A stretch of 10,318 nt of DNA from Physocladia obscura (GCA_027596945.1 JADGJH010001383.1:1-10318), one strand, 5' to 3'; positions 1 to 9,712 are shown, counted from the stretch's first letter. Translations and numbers: made by a program. Notes: generated by a model from the letters alone, not told the origin.

Positions 1-197
1 TTTATAACTTTATTATTAGTTTGTGTTTATTTGTAAATAATAAACCAAAAATGTGAAAGTTATGTCATTATGCCTGGAGAATAAACATATCATTTCTTTA
101 TGTGTATTGAAATAAAATAATATTAGAGTTTATTTTGGGTTTTATCTCATGTACTCCACCACAGAGTAATGCAGATTTTAACATACAAAAATTACTC

Positions 198-434
198 ACC
201 AATCTCTGGTGTGATAATCTTGGTGTAGTTAGGAATGTAGAGGATGAAGCTGAATGGCACATGAAAAGGCACATGAATATTAAATATATGTTTATTAGAG
301 ATATGGTTTGATTTGGCTTTATATCAGTTAAGCATATTTAGACACATCAACAGGTAGCAGATATACTGACAAAAAGTTTTTGATGAATTCAACATGAAAA
401 GGGAATAAACTCTCTTGGCTTATTTTAGGGGAGT
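198..434 (+). pseudogene. Decayed Ty1/copia retrotransposon, RNase H C-terminal end
   Basis: Read in the frame starting at 198, the + strand gives TNLWCDNLGVV, then HMKRHMNIKYMFIRDM, FGFISVKHI and QVADILTKSF, followed by a short tail ending LGLF*GST. This is the diagnostic end of copia-family RNase H: the WCDN block, the H-x-x-R-H-x-x-I-x-Y-x-F-I-R block, the VKHI block and the ADILTK block, in the right order and spacing. Stops interrupt the frame at 309, 333, 381, 384 and 426, so it cannot make a functional protein. The TGA at 309 could derive from CGA by CpG deamination. No reverse transcriptase is visible in the 197 bases upstream. Family assignment is secure; age and subfamily are not determined. 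Confidence 0.85.
426..433 (+). other. Possible polypurine tract / 3' LTR junction of the copia relic
   Basis: The purine run TAGGGGAG lies exactly where copia elements usually have the polypurine tract, directly after the RNase H tail and overlapping its last codons. A 3' LTR would be expected to begin at about 434. I could not find a matching second LTR or a clear TG..CA end, so this rests on position only. Confidence 0.3.
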
Positions 435-1270
435 ACTGATTTGTCTTGAAAACAAGCAAGTGAGTTAGTATGAAGAGATTGGAGGATTCTGTATTTGATT
501 GACATTTTTCATTTTCATTTTTGTTGAGTACCACTTTCTTGTGAACTTGAAAGGTATGAAATCCTTTTGGTACTTTGATCATTATAATAAATAACCTTTT
601 TCTTGCAAAACTTGACAGCAAAAGCATGCATTATTTGAAAGTTATTTTGAATAGCAGCAAAAAAAAAAAAAAAAAAAAAAAATTCATTCCCAAAATGAAA
701 AATGTGAAAATGCCAAAAGGCAAGACACAAATTCAGTCATGGTGCTTAATGCCTGTTTGAGAAACAGCAGCTTCTTCTACAAGTGGACAGAAGAGATTAG
801 TCACTGCATATTCTTCTGACTGCATATCTGTTTGATCTGTAGAATAAAATACTAAATCCAAAAACCAAGTATTTTTACTAGAAGCCACAGCGAGAAAGGA
901 TAAAAATGAAAATCAGTAGTGGGATTGACTGTGAGGGAAAAAATTTAGGCACAACATTGGGAGGTCATCAATTTTATCAATTGTAAAATAAAATAAAAAG
1001 TTTTTCAATAGAAGTGTTAATTCTTTTGGGAACTTGAGCTGATTTTTGGATTTTTCTTATGTAAAAAAAAAGACTCCAAAACCAAAATGAATCATGAGAG
1101 TTTTAAAATTGGTGGAGAATTTGAAATAAAATTTATAGCATGAAAAACTGCATTACAAATTGGCAAAATCAAAAATCTTTCACAAATTCCTTATCAAGCA
1201 AACTTCAAATGCAATCAAGTCAGCTTTCAGTGGCTCTGAATATTTTGTATATTTACTTGGTGAACCTGTG
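435..1270. other. AT-rich, CpG-poor intergenic stretch, no gene recognised
   Basis: Short reading frames occur on both strands, but none resembles a known family and all are rich in AT-driven Lys, Asn, Ile and Phe. Only one CpG occurs (about 891). The left part could be a decayed 3' LTR following the copia relic. The right part, next to the minus-strand gag-protease relic, could be an unrecognisable remnant of its downstream integrase region. Both are inference. Confidence 0.5.
659..682 (+). repeat. 24-nt poly(A) homopolymer
   Basis: An uninterrupted run of 24 adenines lies inside CpG-free, repeat-derived DNA. It may be a simple slippage tract, or the poly(A) tail of an inserted retroposed sequence. 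No target-site duplication or recognisable retroposon body is evident beside it. Confidence 0.9.
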
Positions 1271-1273
1271 TCA

Positions 1274-1640
1274 CAAAGCAATGTCCTCCTTTGATGACAA
1301 ACCATTGCCCAACAGAGAATATTCACCTAGAATTAGCTCCATTCTGAATTGACTATCTTTGCCAATTTTTTTTTTGCAAGCATCTGACCTTTGTGTTTGC
1401 ATACCTACATGATCAAACCATTCATAATATCCATCCTTCAAGAACTGCCATACAGAAAGCAGATGCTCTTGCAAGTCTGGCACCACTTCTATATTTTTAA
1501 TTGGTACATCTTGCACTGCTGAATCTTTGCTGCAGTAATAAATGTTGATGGGTTGATAGATCACTTATTTATTAAATGCCTGCTGTCCATGACTATGTGT
1601 TTTGTGGCTCCAGAATCAACAATTGCTGTTGATTTAGTTT
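1274..1640 (-). pseudogene. Decayed Ty1/copia gag-pol: aspartic protease to pre-integrase region
   Basis: On the - strand, 1620-1597 reads VDSGATKH, the catalytic D-S/T-G-A motif of copia aspartic proteases, followed by IVMDSRHLINK and then an in-frame TGA at 1563-1561. After a frameshift near 1520 the protein resumes with VVPDLQEHLLSVWQFLKDGY (about 1486-1427). This matches the conserved copia segment 'yvPdL..nLLSv.ql...Gy' that links protease to the gag-pre-integrase domain. The end of that frame, LLGNGLSSKEDIAL (1315-1274), resembles the degraded pre-integrase motif LWHRRLGH..KEDI. The stop and frameshift make it non-functional. Its orientation is opposite to the RNase H relic at 198-434, so the two are not simple parts of one intact insertion. 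Confidence 0.8.
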
Positions 1641-2075
1641 TAGTAGCAACAGAAGTGGAAGTGTGTACTGTTTAGAAGCTTTATTGTTCCTCTGAACATT
1701 CAAAGTAGCACTTGATCAGGGCTGCCTTGACTTTGTCCTCAGAAACTTGAACAAACCCAATGATCTTGTGGATGATGACCTTGGCTGTAATTACAATTCT
1801 TTGAGTCCCTTGGTAATAGTTTTGCTGGCTAATTTGCCCACAAAAAGATTGGCCTTGTCATTGAATGACCTCTTACTCTGGCCAGTACTATCTCCCTGCC
1901 CTGCCACAAGTGCTACTTCAAGTCTTGACAAATGAGCATTGTAATCAATGTCTTTGATCACCATTGCTCAGTCTCTTTTTGCATCATTACAAACTTAATT
2001 TTGGCATGTCTGTTGTGATGGTCAGAGTCTTGAATATCATTGAAGATTTGAGCTCAGATGTTTTTATCTCTCTAA

Positions 2076-2214
2076 GTCCAGTATTGTTTGAGATTTTGCA
2101 CAATACCTGAGCTGAACTGCTTGATGATCTTTGCTTCAAATGTCACCTGCCCATCAGCATCTGGATATCCTAAATTGCACAAAGCTTGAATGATTCCATT
2201 AAACCATACAGCAT
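2076..2214 (-). pseudogene. Possible gag remnant of the minus-strand copia relic
   Basis: Upstream of the protease relic on the same strand, an open stretch reads YAVWFNGIIQALCNLGYPDA, then a segment with EAKIIKQFSSGI and LKQYW before a TAG. The spacing (about 450-600 nt before the protease) and the helical, Gln/Leu-rich character fit a copia capsid region. No signature motif confirms it. A possible decayed zinc-knuckle near 1770-1800 (C-N-Y-S-Q-G-H-H in one frame) is too degraded to call. Confidence 0.35.
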
Positions 2215-2392
2215 ATGTGTAGAGACTGGGAGAACTTTGTGCCACACATTCATATTTTGCAATATTAATCTCAATAGCATGCGCAAAGTCAAATCAAACA
2301 GTGCATTCCAAAGCTTGCCATTTTTGAATCTAATTTGTCATTTGCTGATGTCCAAGCTCAGATCAGCTTTTTTGCATGTTTGTTGGCCATGA

Positions 2393-3187
2393 TGTGGGGC
2401 AATTCAATTCAATTTGGTGATTCAAAACTGGTCTTTATTCAATGCTTGTACAAAGAGCAAGGCTAATTTCCTGATGAATATACCAGACTAATTTTATTTC
2501 AATTTCATTTATAACCATAACATCTGTAACAGCTATTAGCAACTTTGGGTGGCATTTGTTCACAATTTTTCACATAATCTTGGTTGCGGTAAAGGCACTG
2601 CGTCACACGGCAAAAGCAGACGTTCATTTTTTTATTTTTTTGAAACACCCGCTATGTTCGTTCAAAAAAAAAACAAACAACATAAACACAATCATATATG
2701 CAGCTGATCTAATCACCTTCGTAGGGCAAAGTCAAAGTACGAATACGTTAAACACTTTGAGCAACATCAGACTCTGCTGGGAAACACTTTTGTTGTAATC
2801 CGCATTGACGGTTCGTAATAGCTTCTTGTTGCAATCTTCTGAACAAATAGTTTTACTTGTGCTTGATTCATTCAGGGAGTTTTAAGGTGGAGAAATTGAA
2901 TCATGCCTCCAGTTATATTAATGTCTGGTCAGCTTCAAGAAGCTTCAGTAGATGACCAGTATTACAGCATTTTTTGCCATGCCCGTTGCCAAATTTCAGC
3001 TGATGCATGTGTTGTAGTGTGCTAATTTGGTTAGGACCAGAATAAACAATGAGCCAACTTGTCAGGTTTTTGAATATTTCAATTCTTTGGAAATAATTTT
3101 TTTTAATTCAACTCTGGAAATTTTTTTATGGGTTATTTCAATCTTGATTTAAAATCAAATCAAATCAAGCAACTTCTATTTTCATGC
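2393..3187. other. Intergenic region with an isolated CpG-rich islet
   Basis: No gene or RNA is recognised on either strand. Up to about 2586 the DNA is CpG-free, like the copia-derived flank. From 2587 to 2816 it abruptly holds roughly a dozen CpGs, then from 2820 to 3200 it returns to a single CpG. Sequence such as the short inverted repeat CTTGATTT (3143-3150) / AAATCAAG (3162-3169) lies just beyond the poly(A) signal of the minus-strand gene to the right and may belong to its 3' end region. Confidence 0.5.
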
Positions 3188-3193
3188 TTTATT
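3188..3193 (-). terminator. Poly(A) signal AATAAA for the two-RRM gene
   Basis: AATAAA on the - strand, in the context TTTAATAAAGCATG, lies about 235 nt beyond the stop codon of the RNA-binding protein gene. The intervening 3188-3427 is pyrimidine-rich on the transcribed strand, with CT-repeat and T-rich runs, and reads as a 3' UTR. Cleavage would be expected around 3165-3180. Confidence 0.55.
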
Positions 3194-3427
3194 AAATGGC
3201 AGAGAGCGAGAGAAAGAGATAGAGAGACAACGCGCGCCTCAACGTGCAAATATATCCATCACACAACAGAGGAAATCGAACTTGGAAAGAAAGGAAACGA
3301 CGAAACAAAACATAAAATGGTCAGAAACTGGAAAATGAGGGGTGGAAACCAAAAATAAAAGAGTAAACAAAAAAAGAAACCAAATCAACAAAAAGAAACA
3401 AAAGAAAAAAGGTTCAGTTACAAAAAA

Positions 3428-6055
3428 TCAGTAATCCCCGTTATTCAAAAAAGAAGAAAATGATGGAGAAGCTGGTGGTGGCAACATCCCGTTGCCGGAC
3501 GCTGATTGCAGACCACTTGGACGAACCCCCAGTGGATTTTTTGAAAACGAAAGCCGAATTCCGCCCTTCATTGAGGTTGACAACAAAGTTCCGTGCAGAT
3601 CACCAAGTGCCTGCTGAGCATGCTGAATATTTTCAAACTAAATACATGTTGCGTTCGTGTGAATAAAAATAATTAAAATTCAACCCCATTATGAAAATAA
3701 AGAAATAAATTGTTTCTCTTCCTTATTAATTTCGCTATTCAAAGTATTAAAAAAAATAATTACCTCAACAAAAACCATCGGCCCATTCGGTCTCTGACGA
3801 AAACTCATTCTTTTGAATCCAAGACACCGAGAAAACAAATCTCGTAGCTCGGTTTCGCTCGTGTTAGTCGCAAGATTGCCGACATACAGTGTGTTGCATG
3901 GTGGATTCTGGTCCGCGGGGCACCGGAACCCGGCGCTCGCGATTCCCGCTGGCGTCACAGCACCGTTGTACGGAGCACTTGCGGGAAACGTTGGGGTCAT
4001 ACCCCCATTGCTGTTGTTATTATTGCCGTTTCCGATCCCGACTACTCCTGCAACTACTGCTGCTGCTGCTGCGGAAGCAGGGGGCACCGCAATATCACGA
4101 GTGTTTCCAGAGGCCGCAGAGTTTGGAATACTGATTGAAAGCGGGGCAAATCTACCGACGCCGCCACCATTACCACCGCCGTGAGCAGTCGAAGAGGGCG
4201 GAATGGGGGCCATACCGCCCAACAAACTCGGCGCAGTCATTGGCGCGCCACCACCCCCATTGAGATTGCTCTTTGTGTTCACAGTCAATCTTTTCAGTCC
4301 GGGTGGCGGTGGAGCAGGGGGATGCTGCAACCCCAATAAACTGTCGCTGTTGAACAATGCACTACTGAACCCACGCCCACTCGACCCAGACCCGCTAGAT
4401 CCATCGCCGACGCCACCACCACCCACGATACCACTGCTGAAAGAATTCATACGAGAGGAGAAACGTGGTGGTTGCTGCAGAAATGGACTGCTTGAATTCA
4501 GGCTGCCGCTATTATTTGTGAGGGCACCAACACCACCACCTCCTAATCTGTTCTCTTCGCCGCCGCCGTTACCACTACCTCCACTAATAGCTGTTGTGGA
4601 TATAGTTGCAGCGGTCGAAGATGATGACGTGGCTATTAACGATGATTGTTGTTGCTGGCCATTTTCAAAAATGCTGTTGCTCCGTTGCAGATGCTGGCTC
4701 TGGAAAGACGAGGCCAAAACTGTGAGGTCGATTGGCGTCTGTTGAGAAATGATTTCAATAGGTTCTTCATTTTCAGACGATTCTGTGGAACTTGTGTCGG
4801 TATTACTGCTGCTAGTAGTTGCATTCATTCCAGGAGAAAAAGGCAACGACGCGACAGTACTTTGAGCAGCTCTTTGGTTCAAGTTAATTGATGCAAGTTG
4901 CTGTTGACTGTTGTTGTTATTGTTGTTGTGAGTATTGTATTGATTTAGTTGCTGAGTATGTTGATATTGCTGTAAATGCTGTGCTTGATCGCTCATAAGA
5001 TCAGAAGAACTGGAGGAAGCCATGCGATGATTCAGTTGCTGTAATTGGAATGGATGTTGTTGTTGTTGATGATGATGATGATGATGTTGCTGTTGTTGTT
5101 GCATTGAAGAACTCCAAGAAGTCAGTTTCGAAGGAATAGGAATTTGTTGAGGTTGTGATGGTTCGTCATCATTGAAAATGTCCCAAGGAAGAGGAGAACT
5201 GATTGAGTTATATTCTTGAAACGCATTGTCAAGAGCTGAATTTCTGCTTCCGAAATTGTTTCCAGCAGCTGAAATACTGGCTGGCCGATACGCCATACCA
5301 TTCAGTCCAGGACTCGGTATTGGTGCATTTCCACCGTTGAAGAGCGCAGATGAAGGACCGTTCCCATTACCAAATGGCGTGGAGAGCCCACCAGATGGCC
5401 CTACTCCTACACCGGTGCTCATGATGAAATCGCTTGTGGTTGGACCGGGAATTCCTCCAACACGCTTGATATGGAGGTTCTTCTTCGCAATTTCTGCTTT
5501 CAAAACGCTCCCGCGATCGGCATCAACTTTGCGACCGGTAAGAAAGTCACGGGCGTAGTTCGCTTCTTTTCTTGATCGAAACTTGGCAAATCCAATCTAT
5601 GTAAAGCAGTGGGAAGTAGAAACATAAGAAAAAAATTTTCAGGAGGGAGTTTCAGGTGCCTCACGATTTGTTTCTTGTATGCAGGGATGCCGTCATCAAG
5701 ATCAAAGTTAGCAGGGAACTTCAAAGTCGCAGCTTCAAAGCCGGGGGCAAATATGAACTGGATTTGAAATGAGCGCAGAAAAAAAAACCCCAACACTGGT
5801 GTTATTATTGGAACAAACCATATTTTGAAATTCTCTGTCCTGGATATCTTCTGGAAAGCCAACGACAAAGATGGTTGTGATTTCATCGAAAGCCTGTAGT
5901 TGCTGTTGCAGTGCCCGAGATTGAAATTAGTGACCAGAAACTAATTTGCAAACGTCAAATACATTTGATCCGCCAACCATCAGAGCAGAATCCATTAGCG
6001 GCTGTTGCGGCGATAGATCATAGGCAGAGGCGATTTTTGTGTCGAGACTGAGCAT
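3428..6055 (-). CDS. Two-RRM RNA-binding protein, Whi3-like, with long low-complexity linker (5 exons)
   Basis: Predicted exons on the - strand are 6055-5963, 5902-5819, 5757-5665, 5596-3764 and 3637-3428. Introns are 60, 61, 68 and 126 nt, all GT..AG, and the frame stays open to TGA at 3428-3430, giving about 770 aa. The first ATG directly follows an in-frame TGA. RRM1 (about residues 39-135) has RNP2 TIFVVGF and RNP1 IIGFAKFR, and ends [18 protein letters not shown]2 (about 655-740) has RNP2 TLYVGNL and RNP1 GPMVFVEF, and ends [15 protein letters not shown], a signature of fungal Whi3-type RRMs. Between them lie about 520 residues rich in Gly, Ser, Asn, Gln, His and Ala, including a Q/H run at 256-271. 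Known Whi3 proteins bind mRNA and condense through polyQ; the same role here is inferred. The acceptor of intron 1 could be 9 nt further on. ARL1 lies upstream on the same strand. Confidence 0.88.
4910..4927 (-). repeat. AAC/AAT triplet tract encoding six Asn
   Basis: A short trinucleotide run in exon 4 encodes Asn 314-319 of the two-RRM protein. It lies in the same disordered, Gln/Asn-rich zone as the larger Gln/His tract. Confidence 0.85.
5054..5101 (-). repeat. CAA/CAT triplet tract encoding a poly-Gln/poly-His run
   Basis: Within exon 4 of the two-RRM gene, Q5-H6-Q4-H is encoded almost wholly by CAA and CAT codons, seen on the + strand as TTG and ATG repeats. The near-pure triplets suggest replication slippage and likely length variation between strains. 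Confidence 0.9.
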
Positions 6056-6505
6056 TCAACAGTTCTTCACAGCGGGAAAAGTAAAAAACTTTGGCTTTGG
6101 GTGGCTTGATCAAACTGGGAAAAACGGCGGTCAAAGGGAAAACGAGTGATGAAACAAGATAAAGCAGGACTTGGAAGATGCAAAAAACGAAAAGTACGCC
6201 ACAAAATTCAGCGATTGATTTGAAAACCAAGCGTCCGAGTCTTGTCTTGAAAGGAAGCCTTGCTAAGCAGGGAAGTAGTGTTGTTTGTCAGAGGTCGAGC
6301 CAAAAAATTTTGTTTCACAATTTCAGCCTTTTGCCAAAAACGAGACCAGCAGAACAATTTTCACCGAAGGGAGACGGCTCTTCTCAACTTCCAATTTTTG
6401 TTCGATAACACCTGCAAGCTATCGATATTTTAATTGTACGGCAAAACTTCATTTGAATTACAATGATTTTGAAAAAGTTTTGTTATTAGTTATTTTATTT
6501 TTGGG
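6056..6505 (-). promoter_or_regulatory. Intergenic region: ARL1 3' end and two-RRM gene promoter
   Basis: About 450 bp separate two tandem minus-strand genes. AATAAA at 6499-6494 (- strand) is only 7 nt past the ARL1 stop, so it may be too close to serve as the poly(A) signal. The part nearer 6056 is T- and C-rich on the transcribed strand, as is common for fungal 5' UTRs. CpG frequency is normal here. Open frames of 70-76 codons occur on both strands but look like chance. Confidence 0.5.
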
Positions 6506-7562
<1,057 letters not shown>

Positions 7563-7788
7563 TCAAAATTTCAAATGAGAAAAAATAATGCAGCATGATG
7601 AATCAGGCTATATGTGATTGACAAATTGATGATCTCTACTCGATTCAAAATTTGTGTATCAACTTTAGAACCCAGTCATAGGTAATTTTTTATTCAAGAA
7701 TTTCAATGTAATGGAGTTTGTTTGGCACAAAAAAAGAAGGAAATTGCTGGAACTCTCGAGAATGAAGAAAGTTTTTGCCATTATTGAA

Positions 7789-7956
7789 TGTGAGAATTCA
7801 CTGTGAGACCACATGAAGCTCTTAGAATTCCTCTTAATGAAACAAAATCCTTATCAGAAATCCTTATGAAGTACTTCTTAATTTAGGCATTAGGTATTTG
7901 TTTTGTCAAACTTTTGTTTTAAGGAATCTCATGTGGTCCCACAGTGAATTCTCACA
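7789..7956. mobile_element. MITE-like palindromic element, 28-bp terminal inverted repeats
   Basis: The left arm at 7789-7816 begins TGTGAGAATTCACTGTG. The right arm at 7929-7956 is its reverse complement with one mismatch in 28. The exact midpoint of the element (7872/7873) coincides with the centre of a perfect 10-bp palindrome, GAAGTACTTC (7868-7877), and the arms between retain patchy complementarity. The whole therefore looks like an old full-length foldback. It is too short to code. Inside the left half, AAATCCTTAT occurs twice (7845-7854, 7858-7867). No flanking target-site duplication is clear, so the transposon superfamily cannot be assigned. A cis-regulatory or transcribed hairpin is an alternative. 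Confidence 0.65.
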
Positions 7957-8012
7957 AGGAATTCTTTTTTGCAAAATCTCTATTATTATTGTTTTGTTTT
8001 GTGCTACCGTCT

Positions 8013-8032
8013 AATCACCTGCGCAGGTGATT
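8013..8032. promoter_or_regulatory. Perfect 20-bp palindrome upstream of NASP
   Basis: AATCACCTGCGCAGGTGATT is its own reverse complement with no spacer. It ends 28 bp before the first NASP ATG and contains two E-box-type cores (CACCTG and CAGGTG) around a central TGCGCA. A dimeric transcription factor site is the simplest reading; a 5' UTR hairpin is possible if transcription starts upstream. The role is inferred. Confidence 0.6.
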
Positions 8033-8060
8033 GGGGGCGAAAAAAAAAGTCCGAATCTTG

Positions 8061-9712
8061 ATGCTTGTTCAAGACAGAAACGAAACAACAACCACTCCAA
8101 CAACAATAACTGTAGCATCAGCAACAACAAGATCAACGACAGCAATAAGATCAACAACAGCATCAATGCCTAAAACCGACGCCGCTTCGTTACCATCGAT
8201 CGATGTCGAAGTCCTCATTGCCAAGGGGAAGAAATTACAAGCAACAAATGATTTAGAAGGCGCCGTTGAAGCTTTTGCCGACGCTTCGGCCGCTCTGTAA
8301 GCACCGTAACCTATTATTCTTGTTTATACCTTCCTGCTCTGTTCCCAAAATGTCACAAACGAAACAAAAACAAATCAACAGTGCTGAAGCTCACGGTCCT
8401 GATGCTGCCGAATGTGCTGACGCGCTGTTTTTATATGGAAGTGCGCTGTACGCGAATGCTGTCTCCAAACTTTCACCTCTCGGCGGAGCTGCTGCTGAAA
8501 CGGCTGCATCCGCTGCTCAAGATGATGCAGTTGCAGCTGCTGGTACGTATTTTAATTTTTTCATTGATACCAGCCCCCTGACTTATTTTATTTTATTGTA
8601 TTCTTTCCAGAAGAGGCAAAACAATCAGGACGATTTGTGTTTGGCGGCGACGACGATGGAGGTAACATTTCTTCAGCTGCAGATGCCGCCGTCTCATCCT
8701 CTTCAACTGAATCCCAAGAATTGAATAATAATGCCGTCATGGTTAGTGCTAACGGCCACCATGGCGGCCATGAAGATGAAGAAGATGAGGAAGGAGACGA
8801 AGAGGATGAAGAGGGTGATGAAGACCCTGTTCAGGAGGACATGCAGCTTGCGTGGGAAACACTTGACCTTGCGCGTGTTTGTTACGAAAAAATTGGGACT
8901 GATGGTGAATTGAAGATGGCTGATGTTTTACTGGCGTTGGGTGACGTTTCACTCGAACAAGGTTCGTGTATATGTATGTGTTTGTGGTTGCTCATTATTT
9001 ATGTTTCTTCTTTCTTTCGATAATAAAGGACAATGGAATCCAGCAGTTGAAGACTTTTTTAAGGCAGTTGCGATAAAAACGGCGCGCCTGGCCCCCGACG
9101 ACCGTGAACTTGCTGAGGCAAACTACAAGCTTGCCCTCGCATATGAATTTGCGAAAAATTTTGACAAGGCTGTAGAATGCAGTCATAAAGTCATTTCTGT
9201 GCTCGAAATGAAACTTAAATCCCTCAAAGACATTTCCACTATTAATGACAGCTATAACACGGAGAAAAATGAACGCGTGCGCAACGAAATTTTGGACATT
9301 GAAGGATTACTGCCTGATATTCACTCAAAAGTAAGTTTATCTATCAAAATTTTGTTGTGAAGTTTTAATTAACTCTAATGCATATATTGATTGTCTCCAG
9401 ATTGATGACCTTCACTTTCAAATTGGAGAAGCGAAAAAGGTGGCATTGCAGGCAGATGAATCAATCGAAGAACAGACAAATACCTCCTCCTCTTCTTCCA
9501 GTGTCCAACTTGCTGTGAATGATATATCTGGCCTGGTGAAGTCAAAAAAGAATAATACATCCAAAACTGTTTCTCCATCCAAATCAACCAATTTGGTTAC
9601 TGCAACAACAGTAACAGCAACTGGAAACAAGAGAAAACCTGAAGAAGCACAGCATTATGATGAAGGTAGCAACAGCTTCAAGGATGTTGCCAAGAAATCA
9701 AAAGATGTGTGA
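8061..9712 (+). CDS. NASP: NASP/Hif1/Sim3-family histone chaperone, SHNi-TPR protein (5 exons)
   Basis: Predicted exons are 8061-8296, 8382-8542, 8611-8961, 9029-9330 and 9401-9712. Introns are 67-85 nt, GT..AG and phase-consistent, giving 453 aa. The family binds H3-H4 (or CENP-A in Sim3) and delivers it for nuclear deposition. TPR1 spans about residues 47-79. TPR2 begins with AECADALFLYGSALYANA (88-105), is interrupted by roughly 100 residues including a Glu/Asp tract (187-204), and resumes at LAWETLDLARVCY (212-224). TPR3 is at about 234-266 and TPR4 at about 277-309, followed by a coiled-coil-like segment. The acidic interruption of TPR2 is a family hallmark. The basic C-terminus (GNKRKPEE, KKSKDV) could be a nuclear signal. 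An internal in-frame ATG at 8166 (Met36) may be the true start; the first 35 residues are Thr-rich and repeat-coded. Confidence 0.9.
8129..8162 (+). repeat. Imperfect 18-nt tandem repeat in the NASP leader / N-terminus
   Basis: AAGATCAACGACAGCA (8129-8144) recurs as AAGATCAACAACAGCA (8147-8162), within a longer CAA/ACA-rich stretch from about 8085. It lies between the two candidate NASP start codons, so it is either a Thr/Ser/Ala-rich N-terminus or an unstructured 5' leader. Confidence 0.75.

Noticed and set aside
1760..1810. Possible gag zinc knuckle on the - strand
   Set aside because: Only a C-N-Y-S-Q-G-H-H trace is visible; the second and last Cys are missing and the frame is broken.
2556..2798. 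80-codon + strand frame over the CpG-rich islet
   Set aside because: Composition is random-like with AT-rich Lys/Asn/Phe runs; no motif, start context or splice partner.
3689..3763. Open frame continuing past RRM2 RNP1 to a stop at 3689
   Set aside because: It reads through intron 4. Splicing at GTAATT (3763) to the TTTAG acceptor before 3637 restores the conserved RRM2 end, [11 protein letters not shown], which the read-through lacks.
4203..4745. 180-codon open frame on the + strand, Pro/Leu-rich
   Set aside because: Antisense shadow of the GC-richer, Gly/Ser-coding linker of the two-RRM gene; no domain or start context.
5054..5101. Short direct repeats as a CRISPR array
   Set aside because: Triplet coding repeat inside an exon with no spacers.
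6018..6230. 70-codon hydrophobic minus-strand frame before the two-RRM gene
   Set aside because: It looks membrane-like only because T-rich leader DNA encodes Phe/Leu/Val; it overlaps exon 1 in a different frame and has no family match I know.
7780..7965. Target-site duplication around the palindromic element
   Set aside because: Flanks of 2-8 bp on the two sides do not match under either reading of the element ends.
8031..8060. Upstream extension of the NASP frame from TTG at 8031
   Set aside because: Non-ATG start, preceded directly by in-frame TGA and overlapping the palindrome and an A-run; ATG at 8061 or 8166 is more likely.
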